DNA from: Deltaproteobacteria bacterium | GTDB lineage: Bacteria; Myxococcota_A; Polyangia; Polyangiales; Ga0077539 | Assembly: GCA_947494865.1 (NCBI GenBank) | Contig: CANMAT010000033.1 | Coordinates: 1-12,897, forward strand | DNA length: 12,897 nt | Direction of reading: 5' to 3' | Part shown: one piece after another, positions 5,785 through 12,897 of the stretch | How positions within the stretch are numbered: the stretch's first letter is position 1 | Layout: each line of letters begins with the position of its first letter | Made by a program: the position numbers and the translations under genes | The notes under the pieces: model-generated | The model's input: only the letters and a program-made list of their open reading frames with translations | Told to the model about the DNA's origin: nothing | Databases searched by the model: none

Positions 5785-8493
5785 GTGCGCCGCGAGGTCG
5801 AGCGCGAGGTCGCGCGGCTCACGGCGGAGCGCGACGCGGCGCACGCGTCGATGGCGCACGAGCTCGCCCGCATCGGGGCCGAGCGCGAGCTGACGCGGGC
5901 CGCGTCGGAGCGCGAACTCTCGCGGCTCACGGCGGAGCGCGACGCGGCGAGGCTCGAGGTCGAGCAGGCGCGGGTGCGCTTCGCGATGGAGCGCGACGCG
6001 GCGAAGCTCGAGGCCGAGCGCCTCGCGGCGAGGGCGGCCGCGGAGCGCGACGAGGCGCGCCTCGAGGCCGAGCGCGCGCGGCTGGAGCGTGACATCGCGC
6101 GCCTCGAGGCCGAGCAGGTGCAGCGGCGGGCGCAGCGCGCGAGGGAGGCCGCGGACCAGAGCGCTGCGGAGGTCGAGGCGTCGCGGCTTCAGGAGGTCGA
6201 GGCGTCGCGGCGGCAGGCAGAGCTCGAGGCGTCGCGGCTGCGGGCGCTCGAGGAGCAGGCGCGGACTGCGGCGGGGCGCGAGGCGTCGCGCATCGCGGCG
6301 CTCGAAGACGAGGCGCGGCGCGATGCGGCGCGGCGCGAGGCCGAGCTCGCGGCCCTGGCCGACGAGGCGCGCCGTGCTGCTGAAGAGGAGGCCGCGCGCG
6401 TCGAGGCGATCGAGGCCGAGGCGAGGCGCGAGACCTCACGTCGGGCGGAGGAGGCCGCCGAGGCCGCAGCGCGCATGGCCGACGAGGCGCGGCGGCGCGC
6501 GGCGGCCGACGAGGAGGCCGAGGAGCTCGCGCGGAGGCTCCTCACCGAGCGCGAGGCGGCGCGCGAGGCGGCGTGGGCGGCGCGGCGCGTGGCCGCGGAG
6601 CGAGAGATCGCGCGGCTCGCCGAGGCCGAGCGCAAGGCGCGCGCGCTGGCGGCGGAGCTCACGCGCGACGACGCGGTCGAGGAGACGCCCACGGCGCAGG
6701 CGCTCGAGGCGCTGGCGGAGATCGAGGGCGCCCTCGATGAAGACGCGCCCGTCGACGACGTCGCAGAGGCCGACGAGGCGCCCGAGGTGCTCCCCGAGCG
6801 GCGCGAGCTGCGCGTCGAGGCGCTCATCGCGTCGCAGCCCGTCGACGACGAAGAGACGCTCGCGCGGGTGCGCGCCGCGGTAGGACGCTGGTCTCGGAGG
6901 CAATCAGGGCTATCGTCGTCGGAGCCCTCGTCGGGCGTCGAGCTGCTCTCGGTCACGGCGCGCCCCGCGTTCGAGGCTCACGTCACCACGCGCATGGAGA
7001 GCCGCGCGCTGCGCTTCGTGCCGCCGCCGTGGCGCGACGACGACGAGGTGCCCGTTCCCCCCGAGGCGACGGCGCCCGGCGCGTCGGTCGACCCGTGGGC
7101 GCTCGAGCTCCCCGAGGTCGAGGCGTGGACGGCGTGGCGCGCGGAGTTCCTCCTCGACACGGCGCCGATTCGCAGCCTGTGCCGCGCGTGCGAGCACGGG
7201 CGCGTGCCTTGCTCCGAGTGCCGCGGCGGCGGCGAGCGCACCTGCCCAGCGTGCAACGGCCGCGTCCGCATCCGCTGCGTGCGCTGCGCGGGCGCGGGCG
7301 AGATCGCGGGCGCGAAGGGCCCCGTGCGCTGCCCCGGCTGCCTCGGCCGCCGCGACCAGCCGTGCTCTGCGTGCGCCTACGGTCGCGTAGCCTGCGCGCG
7401 CTGCAGCGGAAAGAAGACCCTCTCGTGCGCCCGCTGCCGCGGCCTCGGGCAGCTCACCGAGCGCGTGGCGGTGCTGCAAACCTACGAGGGCGTCGCCGCG
7501 GCGAGCGTGGTGCCCGGCGCCCTGCCCGACGCGGTGGCGAGAGACCTCCAGACGCGCGACACCGACCCCCTCGCGGTGGTGCACATCGAGGCGGCCGAGA
7601 TCGATCCGTACACGCTGGCGCGCGAGCTCCCGCACGCCGAGCTCGGGGCGTCGGTGGCGCAGCTCCTCGCCGACGAGGCGGCGCGCGTGCGCGAGGGCCA
7701 GCGCGTGACGCGGCAGCGCCTCGTGGTGCGACGCTACGCCGCCTACGAGGTGCGCTGCCGGCTCGACGGGGAGGCGTACGCGCTGTGGGTCCACGGCGCG
7801 CGCGACCTGGTGCACGCCGACACGTCGCCGCGCGCCCGCAAGGTCGAGGCCTTCGTCGAGGCCGCGCGCGAGGCGATCGCGCGCGAGGAGCTCCTCGCGG
7901 CCGTCGACGCGCTGTCACACGTTCAAGAGCTCGACCCCGAGCACGCTGAGGCGCTCTCGGTCGCGACCGCGCTCGGCGACGCGGTGCTCGCGATGGCCCG
8001 CCGCGGCGAGCTCTTCGAAGCCCGCGACGTCGCCGCGAAGGCCCGGCCCCTGCGATGGAGCGCGCTGCGCGCCAAGGTGGTCGAGGTCGAGCGCCTGCTC
8101 GGCGATCGCTTGCAGGTGCGCTCCCCGTGGGCCCTCGCCGAAGAGGCCCGCGCGGCCCTCGAGCGCGGGCGCGACGACCGCTGCGCCGAGCGCCTCACGC
8201 AGCTCTCCGCGCTCGAGCCCGACCACGCCGAGGGGGCGCGCCTCGCGTCGGAGCTGGGGCAGCGCCTCGCCGCGCAGGCGGGCGCGCTCATCGACCGCGG
8301 CGACCTCGCGGCGGCGGCGACGGTGATCGCGCGGGCGACGGCGGTCCCCTTCGCATCGTGCGGCGCCGGGGTGCGTGAGGTGACGACGCGCATCGAGGCG
8401 AGGCAGCGCGCGCAGCAGAAGGTGGCGCTCGCGCCGTGGGCCATCGCGGCGGTCGCGACCCTCGTTGCGCTCGCGGCCCTGCTGGCGCGGTGA
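5785..8493 (+). CDS. C-terminal half: coiled coil, DnaJ-like zinc cluster, helical repeats, tail anchor
   Basis: This half is 902 residues if translation restarts at GTG 5785; no ribosome binding site is visible there, so the start is nominal. Residues 1 to about 290 are Ala/Arg/Glu coiled coil. An acidic, Pro-containing linker follows (about 300-460). Residues 466-551 hold eight CxxC motifs with G-rich spacers, like the DnaJ Cys-rich domain, but no J domain (no HPD motif) is seen in either half. The later part has TPR-like helical stretches, for example AVDALSHVQELDPEHAEAL and RLTQLSALEPDHAEGARL. The last 23 residues (VALAPWAIAAVATLVALAALLAR) form a hydrophobic helix, so the protein is probably tail-anchored in the inner membrane with its bulk in the cytoplasm. 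It ends 4 bp from the convergent decarboxylase gene. Confidence 0.75.
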   Translation: MRREVEREVARLTAERDAAHASMAHELARIGAERELTRAASERELSRLTAERDAARLEVEQARVRFAMERDAAKLEAERLAARAAAERDEARLEAERARLERDIARLEAEQVQRRAQRAREAADQSAAEVEASRLQEVEASRRQAELEASRLRALEEQARTAAGREASRIAALEDEARRDAARREAELAALADEARRAAEEEAARVEAIEAEARRETSRRAEEAAEAAARMADEARRRAAADEEAEELARRLLTEREAAREAAWAARRVAAEREIARLAEAERKARALAAELTRDDAVEETPTAQALEALAEIEGALDEDAPVDDVAEADEAPEVLPERRELRVEALIASQPVDDEETLARVRAAVGRWSRRQSGLSSSEPSSGVELLSVTARPAFEAHVTTRMESRALRFVPPPWRDDDEVPVPPEATAPGASVDPWALELPEVEAWTAWRAEFLLDTAPIRSLCRACEHGRVPCSECRGGGERTCPACNGRVRIRCVRCAGAGEIAGAKGPVRCPGCLGRRDQPCSACAYGRVACARCSGKKTLSCARCRGLGQLTERVAVLQTYEGVAAASVVPGALPDAVARDLQTRDTDPLAVVHIEAAEIDPYTLARELPHAELGASVAQLLADEAARVREGQRVTRQRLVVRRYAAYEVRCRLDGEAYALWVHGARDLVHADTSPRARKVEAFVEAAREAIAREELLAAVDALSHVQELDPEHAEALSVATALGDAVLAMARRGELFEARDVAAKARPLRWSALRAKVVEVERLLGDRLQVRSPWALAEEARAALERGRDDRCAERLTQLSALEPDHAEGARLASELGQRLAAQAGALIDRGDLAAAATVIARATAVPFASCGAGVREVTTRIEARQRAQQKVALAPWAIAAVATLVALAALLAR
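7180..7437 (+). other. Encoded zinc-binding domain, eight CxxC motifs
   Basis: In order the motifs are CRAC, CSEC, CPAC, CVRC, CPGC, CSAC, CARC and CARC. Several are followed by RGGG, AGAG or RGLG, as in the CxxCxGxG repeats of DnaJ. DnaJ has four such motifs and binds two zinc ions. Eight here would allow about four zinc ions, or a tandem duplication of the domain. Confidence 0.75.
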
Positions 8494-8497
8494 GGCT

Positions 8498-9874
8498 TTA
8501 CAGAAGCGCTTTGCGCGTTACGCCCGCGATGAGCGCGTCGACGTCTTCTTCGCGGCTGTCGACGTTGGTGACGCACGCGCGCAGGCAAGGCACCCTGCCG
8601 TCGAGGCGCGTCTCCGAGACCCACGCGACGCCGTCGCGCCACAGCGGTTGCAGCGCCTTCTTCGTCGTCGTGCGCCCCTTGCGAATGGCCTCGTGGGTGA
8701 AGCACACCACCGGGAGCGCCGTGTCGTTCACCACCTCCCAGCCGCCCGCGATGAGGCCCGCGCGGAGCCGATCGGCGAGCGCGAACTGACGCTCGACCAT
8801 CGCCTCGATCGCGCGCCATCCCATCGACGCGAGGGTGAGCAGCACCTTCAGCCCCGCGAAGCGCCGCGACCACTGCATCGACGATTGGTACGGCTGCACG
8901 CGCGCGTCGTCGCCGCGCATCATGTAGGGCGCCTCGACCGCGAAGGTGTCTCGCAACACCTTGGAATCGTTGCAGAAGAACATGCCCGCGCCCATCGCCA
9001 CGGGGAGGGCCTTGTGCGCGTCCCACGTCACCGAGTCGGCCTCGCGCACGCCGTCGAGCAGCGGGCGCGTGCGGGGAGACAGCGCCGCGATGCCGCCCCA
9101 CGCGGCGTCGACGTGGAGCCACGCGCCCTCCTCCTTCGCGATGAGGGCGAGGTTGGGGAGCGGGTCGATGGCGCCCGCCGAGGTGGTGCCCACGGTGGCG
9201 ACGATCATCGCGGGCGTGCGCCCCTCGGCGCGGTCGAGCGCGATCTGTTGGCGCAGCGCGCGCGGGCTCATGCGGTACGCGCGGTCGACGGCGACGTGGC
9301 GCACGGCGTTGCGGCCGAGGCCCGTCACCTGCGCGGCCTTCGTGATCGACCCGTGGGCCTCCGACGAGGCGTACACCACGGGGCGCACGGCGCTGCCCGC
9401 GAGGCCGTCGGTGGTGTAGCCCGGCACGGCGCGGGCGAGGGCGAGCGCGAGGGCCGTGTGGTTGGCCTCGGCGCCGCCCGTGGTGAAGCTCTTCGCGCAC
9501 GCGGGGTCGAGGCCCATGCGCGAGGCGAGGGCCGCGAGGGCGAGCTGCTCCATCTCGACGGCGGCGGGCGCGGCCTGCCACACCGAGAGCTGCGGGTTGA
9601 AGCGCGCCACGAGGGCATCGGCGACCACCGAGGGGAGCGCCGCGGTAGGGTTGAAGAGCCCGAAGTGACGCGGGTGGGTGCTGTGCGTGAGGCCTGCGCG
9701 GAGCACCTCGCACACGTCACCGACGAGGGCGTCGAGGGGGCGCGGCGCGTCGGGGTCGAAGCGTCGCGCGAGGTCGTCGCGGAGCCGCTGCGCAGACACG
9801 GTCGGGATGAGCGGGAGGCGCGACGGATCGAAGCCCTCGAGCGCATCGAGGAGCGCAAGGAGCGCAGGATCCAT
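8498..9874 (-). CDS. PLP-dependent group II amino acid decarboxylase family protein
   Basis: The 458 residues match the aromatic-L-amino-acid/glutamate decarboxylase fold: HPRHFGLFNP (67-76), TTGGAEANHTAL (131-142), His174 in SSEAHGSI to stack on the PLP ring, TVGTTSAGAIDP (228-238), HVDAAWGG (254-261) with Asp256 to pair with the PLP nitrogen, and WDAHKAL with Lys288 as the Schiff-base lysine. All catalytic positions look intact, so it should decarboxylate an amino acid in the cytoplasm. The substrate cannot be read from sequence; aromatic amino acids, cysteine sulfinate, glutamate and 2,4-diaminobutyrate are all handled by relatives. The length is typical. ATG 9874 gives a natural N-terminus (MDPALLALLDALEG), though no strong ribosome binding site is seen. 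It lies 32 bp after the small lysine-rich gene and could be co-transcribed with it. Confidence 0.9.
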   Translation of the reverse strand: MDPALLALLDALEGFDPSRLPLIPTVSAQRLRDDLARRFDPDAPRPLDALVGDVCEVLRAGLTHSTHPRHFGLFNPTAALPSVVADALVARFNPQLSVWQAAPAAVEMEQLALAALASRMGLDPACAKSFTTGGAEANHTALALALARAVPGYTTDGLAGSAVRPVVYASSEAHGSITKAAQVTGLGRNAVRHVAVDRAYRMSPRALRQQIALDRAEGRTPAMIVATVGTTSAGAIDPLPNLALIAKEEGAWLHVDAAWGGIAALSPRTRPLLDGVREADSVTWDAHKALPVAMGAGMFFCNDSKVLRDTFAVEAPYMMRGDDARVQPYQSSMQWSRRFAGLKVLLTLASMGWRAIEAMVERQFALADRLRAGLIAGGWEVVNDTALPVVCFTHEAIRKGRTTTKKALQPLWRDGVAWVSETRLDGRVPCLRACVTNVDSREEDVDALIAGVTRKALL

Positions 9875-9906
9875 CGTCGGGAAGAGCGGTGCGGGAGAGA
9901 CCTGAC

Positions 9907-10269
9907 TCAGGCGGCCTTGGACTTGGCGGCGGCGCGCTTGACGCGGCGCTCGGCGCTCTGGAGCTGGTCGAGGAGGCGGGGGAGGGGGTGCTTCTCGAGC
10001 GACTTCTTGTAGTCGCCGTCTTTGCCGTGACCCTCGGCCTTGGCGACCGCTTCGATGATCTCAGCGCGCGAGCCGAAGCGCTTGGCGGCGTCGGAAAGCA
10101 CGTTGTGAAGGCGCACGAGCTTGGTGTTCGACAGACGCTCGATCGCCTTGGGGCTCTTCGTGCGGTCGATCCAGAACTTCTCCGTGGCGAGGGCGCGGAC
10201 CTTCTCCACGAGGTCCTTCTTGGAGCCGGCGAGGCTCTTCACCTGGGCGAGCGGGGACTGCGAAGCCAT
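9907..10269 (-). CDS. Small lysine-rich protein of unknown function
   Basis: This 120-residue protein is basic, mostly helical by composition, and lacks Cys, a signal peptide and any membrane segment. I do not recognise the family. Visible pieces are KKDLVEKVRALATEKFWIDR (17-36), SPKAIERLSNTKLVRLHNVLSDAAKRFGSRAEIIEAV (39-75) and a basic tail RRVKRAAAKSKAA (108-120), which resembles the Lys/Ala tails of bacterial nucleic-acid-binding proteins. ATG 10269 is chosen because GAGGAA sits 7 nt upstream. The open frame continues upstream to 10344 but that part is not protein-like. It precedes the decarboxylase gene by 32 bp. Nucleic-acid binding is only a guess from charge. Confidence 0.75.
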   Translation of the reverse strand: MASQSPLAQVKSLAGSKKDLVEKVRALATEKFWIDRTKSPKAIERLSNTKLVRLHNVLSDAAKRFGSRAEIIEAVAKAEGHGKDGDYKKSLEKHPLPRLLDQLQSAERRVKRAAAKSKAA

Positions 10270-10276
10270 GACAGTG

Positions 10277-10282
10277 TTCCTC
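10277..10282 (-). promoter_or_regulatory. Ribosome binding site for the small lysine-rich gene
   Basis: GAGGAA on the minus strand, 7 nt before ATG 10269, fixes the start of the small gene. The rest of 10270-10395 holds no gene. A TTGCGA on the minus strand in this gap has no convincing -10 partner. Confidence 0.6.
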
Positions 10283-10395
10283 GAATCTGCAGCGGGGGGA
10301 TTACGAACAGGGTATTCCCGTGACGGGGGCGCGGTTCGTAGCATGGTCCGCGAACGATTCGCAAGACCCGGTACCGCACGAAAAGATGGGCAGTG

Positions 10396-11835
10396 CTACT
10401 GAGCGGGGCTGACGGCGATGGGATACTCGTAGTCGGCCGCTCCGCAGGCGGGGGTCGGAAACACGAGGCGTTGGATGGCCTGCGCGACGCACGCGTCGAG
10501 GGCCGGGTCGACGCCCTGCACGTTGGTGCTGGTGGCGCGCCCCGACTCGCCCACGGTGAAGCGCACCGAGAGGCGCCCGGCGAGGCCAGGGTTGTTACGA
10601 CTCACGCGCTCGTAGCACGATCGAATGCCGCCGAGGTTGTTGCGCAGCACGCGCGCCACCGCGCCTGCGTCACCGTCACAGGTGTCGCTGGTGGGGGCGG
10701 TGGGGGCGATGGTGGGCGGGCGCCGCGGGCCCACGGGACCCGTGAGCGTGCCCGTGGTGGGCGCGTCGTGGGTGGCGATCGCCGTGTGCTGACCGAGGGT
10801 CTGCGAGCCGGGGACGTTGTTCGCGTGGGCGGTGAGCGTGTTGCGGGCAGGGCCCGACGGCGTCGTCGAGACGCCGTGCACGTTGCGGAGGTCGTCGGCG
10901 GTGCCCGCCATGAGCGCGCCGTTCTGCAGCTGCTCCACGGCACTGCCATGCCCATCGAAGGGCGTGGTAATCGCGGCGAAGCTCGCGTCCATCGCGCGAA
11001 TGGCGTTGGCCGCGGCCTGCTCGGCGCGCTGCGCGTTGCGGGCTACGTCCGACTGCGAAGGTCCGTGCGGCGCGGTGTTCGTGTGCGCGGGGCGGGCGGT
11101 GGGGCGCGCCGTCGCCGTGGTGTTGGAGGGCGCGTCGTTGGTGTTGGCAGCGGCGGCCGCGGCGGTGTCGACGGGCTCCGGGGGCGTGTCGTCGGGGGGC
11201 GACATGTGCACGCGGCGCGAGACGTATTCGAGGAGGTCGGTGTTGTCGTCGACGATGGGGTCGTAGCCGTATTCGACCCAGCTCATGGCGCCGAGCGCGA
11301 GCGAGAGAAAGCCCGAGAGGGCGGTGTTGTAGCGCCAGTCCATGTCGCGCGTGAGGCTCGCGCGGAGGCTCTGCGGGATCTGCGCGCGCGGCGCGACGGG
11401 GGGCGCGGGCGCGAACTGAAAGAGGAAGGTGACGTCGGCCACGGTGACCTTGCCGCGGCTCTGATCATCGAGGGCGACGAGCCACGCGGCGCCGTGGGGC
11501 TTCGCGATCTTGTGGGCCACGAGGTCGTCGAGGGTGTGCACGGCGTGGCCGAGCGCGACGCGGCCGTCGTAGGTCTTTTCGAAGCGCAGGTGCCACGCGC
11601 CGTCGCGCACAACGAAGAGCTCGACGTGGGCGGGAAAGCCCTCCGTGGCGATGGGAAAGGTCGCGCGCTCGGTGGTGCCCGCGGACACGTCGACGCGCTC
11701 GCGAACGACGCGCTCCTCGAGCTGGCTGGTGCCTTGAAGAACCCCCACGCGAAGCACGCGGGGCGCGGTATCGGTGGGGCGCTGCGCGGACATGGCGCGG
11801 GTCATCGCCCCGGGCTGACGGGTTCGTTCGCTCAT
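10396..11835 (-). CDS. TonB-like protein with AgmX/PglI C-terminal domain and FHA-like N-terminus
   Basis: The 479 residues begin with a domain resembling the FHA-like N-terminus of myxobacterial AgmX/GltJ/GltG-type proteins (LRVGVLQG at 28-35 to KVTVADVTFLFQFAPAPP at 129-146). A single hydrophobic segment follows (about 171-186, TALSGFLSLALGAMSW). Next is a long Ala/Pro/Thr/Asn-rich periplasmic linker (about 212-385), then a TonB-type domain (390-479) with IRSCYERV, GRLSVRFTVGESGRA, LDACVAQAIQRLVFP and a YPIAVSP end. The layout implies a cytoplasmic N-terminus, one inner-membrane pass and a periplasmic C-terminus that could contact outer-membrane or cell-wall partners. Relatives serve in gliding or envelope machines, but no ExbB/ExbD or motor gene is nearby. 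ATG 11835 has GGAGG 9 nt upstream; upstream ATGs lack this. Confidence 0.85.
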   Translation of the reverse strand: MSERTRQPGAMTRAMSAQRPTDTAPRVLRVGVLQGTSQLEERVVRERVDVSAGTTERATFPIATEGFPAHVELFVVRDGAWHLRFEKTYDGRVALGHAVHTLDDLVAHKIAKPHGAAWLVALDDQSRGKVTVADVTFLFQFAPAPPVAPRAQIPQSLRASLTRDMDWRYNTALSGFLSLALGAMSWVEYGYDPIVDDNTDLLEYVSRRVHMSPPDDTPPEPVDTAAAAAANTNDAPSNTTATARPTARPAHTNTAPHGPSQSDVARNAQRAEQAAANAIRAMDASFAAITTPFDGHGSAVEQLQNGALMAGTADDLRNVHGVSTTPSGPARNTLTAHANNVPGSQTLGQHTAIATHDAPTTGTLTGPVGPRRPPTIAPTAPTSDTCDGDAGAVARVLRNNLGGIRSCYERVSRNNPGLAGRLSVRFTVGESGRATSTNVQGVDPALDACVAQAIQRLVFPTPACGAADYEYPIAVSPAQ

Positions 11836-11844
11836 CGGAAATTG

Positions 11845-11849
11845 CCTCC
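11845..11849 (-). promoter_or_regulatory. Ribosome binding site for the TonB-like gene
   Basis: GGAGG on the minus strand, 9 nt before ATG 11835. It selects this start over an in-frame ATG at 11958. Confidence 0.7.
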
Positions 11850-11921
11850 AGGCGAACCGCGTCGCGCGCACACACGAGCGAGGCGGGTCACGTGAGGCGT
11901 GGTGACAGCGCGTGCGGGTAG

Positions 11922-11950
11922 AAGGTTCCTGCCCGCGTGTGAGGAACCTT
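11922..11950. repeat. Perfect 9-bp inverted repeat, possible terminator or operator
   Basis: AAGGTTCCT (11922-11930) and AGGAACCTT (11942-11950) flank an 11-nt spacer in the 171-bp gap between the MAPEG gene and the TonB-like gene. It lies 57 nt after the MAPEG stop and 87 nt before the TonB-like start. It is less GC-rich than its surroundings and has no T-run on the minus strand. It could end MAPEG transcription or bind a regulator of the TonB-like gene. Confidence 0.5.
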
Positions 11951-12006
11951 GTCCGCAACGGTGTGCGACGCGCGGCTCGCGCGAAGGTCGCGATGGGCGC
12001 GCAGGC

Positions 12007-12447
12007 TCAGAAGGCCTTCATGAGAATCTGCACGATGAGCCCGAACTGCGCGAGCTGGCCCACGAAGAACGACGCCGTGCGCCAGGGCTGCGTCTCGGTC
12101 AGGTAGCAAACGGTGTGGAGCACGCGCGCGGCGAAGTAGACGCCGAAGTACGACCACCCGCCGCGGGCCGTGCCGCCCGTGAGGGTGAAGATCGTGGCGA
12201 GGGTGAGAAAGCCGGGGATGTTCTCGAGGTCGTTGATGTGCGCGCGCTTGGCGCGCAGCGTCGCGGGGGCCTCTTGCGCCTCGGCGTGCGAGCCCGGGTT
12301 CACCGACACGTCTTCGGGGTTGAGCACCACCTTGGCCTTGCGGCGCTCGTTGGCAGTGATGAACCCCACGGCGCCCATCTTGAGCACGAGGAGGCAGGCG
12401 AAGAGCGCGAAGGGCTGGTACGCGGGCAGCTCGAGGAACGGGTTCAT
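12007..12447 (-). CDS. MAPEG family membrane protein (microsomal glutathione transferase-like)
   Basis: The 146 residues have four hydrophobic segments (about 11-30, 77-92, 98-116, 124-143), as expected for MAPEG proteins. The family signature RAHINDLENIPGF is at 68-80, with Arg68, His70, Asn72, Asp73 and Glu75 conserved. A second conserved stretch, ARVLHTVCYLTETQPWRT, runs 107-124. Members are trimeric membrane proteins that often conjugate glutathione to hydrophobic electrophiles or reduce lipid peroxides. The resemblance is closest to MGST1, but activity in this organism is not proven by sequence. ATG 12447 starts right before the first membrane helix, and no strong ribosome binding site is visible. 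It follows the carotenoid oxygenase gene by 60 bp on the same strand, so co-transcription is possible. Confidence 0.88.
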   Translation of the reverse strand: MNPFLELPAYQPFALFACLLVLKMGAVGFITANERRKAKVVLNPEDVSVNPGSHAEAQEAPATLRAKRAHINDLENIPGFLTLATIFTLTGGTARGGWSYFGVYFAARVLHTVCYLTETQPWRTASFFVGQLAQFGLIVQILMKAF

Positions 12448-12507
12448 GCGCGCAGCGTAGGGAGGGCGCCGCGCGAGGGTCCACTTCGCGTCCGAGGGCT
12501 GTCGCCG

Positions 12508-12897
12508 TTATCGGATCGCGTCGGCGGCTGTCCACATTCCGTGGAAGCCGAAGGGCACTCGCTGCGGGAGGATCACCCGCGCGACGGGCCGCTGCGTGAG
12601 GTCGCGCGCGTCGAGGATCACCAGCTCGCTGCGCTGCTCGCGCTCGTCCCACACGAAGGTCATGAGGTAGCCGTCGTCTTCGCTCCGAGCGACGGTGCGC
12701 GGCACGAACACGGCCTCTCCGCCGTAGCGTCCGCTGCCCCAGGGGTGCGCCTCAGAGCTCCCCGTGGTGAGGTCGTATTTCACCACGGCGTCGATCCACG
12801 GCGTGGCGTCGCGCCGCGAGGCGTCGAAGCGCGCGCTGTACACATACCGCGTGGCGCTCCCCGTGAGGCCCTCGTGTACGCGCGGAAAATCACTCGC
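12508..12897 (-). CDS. Carotenoid oxygenase, C-terminal part (5' end outside window)
   Basis: The last 129 residues of a carotenoid cleavage oxygenase (RPE65/CCD family) are present; the frame is open to the right edge. Family features are FPRVHEG and RYVYSARF near the edge, GGEAVFVPR, EDDGYLMTFVWDE, SELVILDARDL, PVARVILPQRVPFGFHGMW and the stop. The His in GFHG is the last of the four iron-ligand histidines; the other three and the propeller's N-terminal part lie outside the window. Such enzymes use Fe(II) and O2 to cleave double bonds in carotenoids, apocarotenoids or, in some branches, stilbenes and lignin-derived compounds; the substrate cannot be told here. An internal GTG at 12843 could be mistaken for the start, but the homology continues upstream of it. 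Confidence 0.9.
   Translation of the reverse strand, partial: ASDFPRVHEGLTGSATRYVYSARFDASRRDATPWIDAVVKYDLTTGSSEAHPWGSGRYGGEAVFVPRTVARSEDDGYLMTFVWDEREQRSELVILDARDLTQRPVARVILPQRVPFGFHGMWTAADAIR

Larger units (their letters stand above)
3466..8493 (+). pseudogene. Giant coiled-coil/zinc-cluster gene broken by one in-frame TAG
   Basis: The frame is open from 3403 to 8491 except for a single TAG at 5773-5775, which would be codon 770 of 1675 counted from GTG 3466. Both sides are in the same frame and both are Ala/Arg/Glu coiled coil. Around the stop the pattern is LAT-stop-RDRVRREVE, while neighbouring heptads read LAAERDA and LTAERDA, so the expected codon is GAG (Glu) and a single G-to-T change explains the stop. 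The intact protein would run: Trp repeats, coiled coil, linker, eight-CxxC zinc cluster, helical repeats, membrane anchor. It could be a true nonsense mutation, a sequencing error, readthrough or a gene in the process of splitting. The two halves are also listed separately. Confidence 0.6.

Noticed and set aside
5785..5787. GTG as a genuine start for the zinc-cluster half
   Set aside because: No ribosome binding site precedes it and the same frame is coding immediately upstream; it is kept only as the nominal start after the TAG.
5627..6660. Tandem DNA repeat array or CRISPR-like structure
   Set aside because: Repetition comes from Ala/Arg/Glu heptads in a coding frame; units vary in sequence and spacing and there are no unique spacers.
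10270..10344. Longer start for the small lysine-rich protein
   Set aside because: ATG 10269 has a well-spaced GAGGAA; the upstream residues are Pro/Arg-rich and not helix-like as in the rest.

Overview
The window is very GC-rich, with G/C strongly enriched at third codon positions. It carries an AgmX/PglI-type TonB-like protein, a divergent Hsp70 and long Ala/Arg/Glu coiled coils. This mix suggests a myxobacterium or a close relative (Myxococcota, formerly Deltaproteobacteria). That is inferred from gene content and composition; there is no rRNA or other marker here. I see no tRNA, rRNA, CRISPR array, transposase or integrase.

Layout, left to right. Bases 1-50 hold overlapping inverted repeats. 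Next come two closely spaced plus-strand genes: a secreted outer-membrane beta-barrel-like protein (90-923) and an aldo/keto-reductase-fold protein whose catalytic tetrad appears to be lost (939-1730). A short Hsp70-like protein follows on the minus strand (1740-3404). It is divergent from a very large plus-strand reading frame (3466-8493) that is broken by one in-frame TAG at 5773-5775. The left part of that frame has tryptophan-containing 'G-x-L-x-x-W-L' repeats and the start of a coiled coil. The right part has the rest of the coiled coil, a cluster of eight CxxC motifs like a DnaJ zinc finger, a helical-repeat region and a C-terminal membrane anchor.

From 8498 to the end everything is on the minus strand: a PLP-dependent group II decarboxylase (8498-9874), a small lysine-rich protein of unknown function (9907-10269), a TonB-like protein with an FHA-like N-terminus (10396-11835), a MAPEG-family membrane protein (12007-12447), and the C-terminal part of a carotenoid oxygenase cut by the window edge (12508-12897).

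The most interesting unit is 1740-8493. It pairs a lid-less Hsp70-type ATPase with a membrane-anchored coiled-coil protein that has a DnaJ-like zinc cluster but no J domain. I read it as a possible dedicated, membrane-tethered chaperone-like system. The gene order and motifs are visible in the sequence; the functional link is inference. The in-frame stop means the partner is either a recent pseudogene, a split gene, a readthrough product or a sequence error. The other genes look like ordinary, unrelated chromosomal genes.
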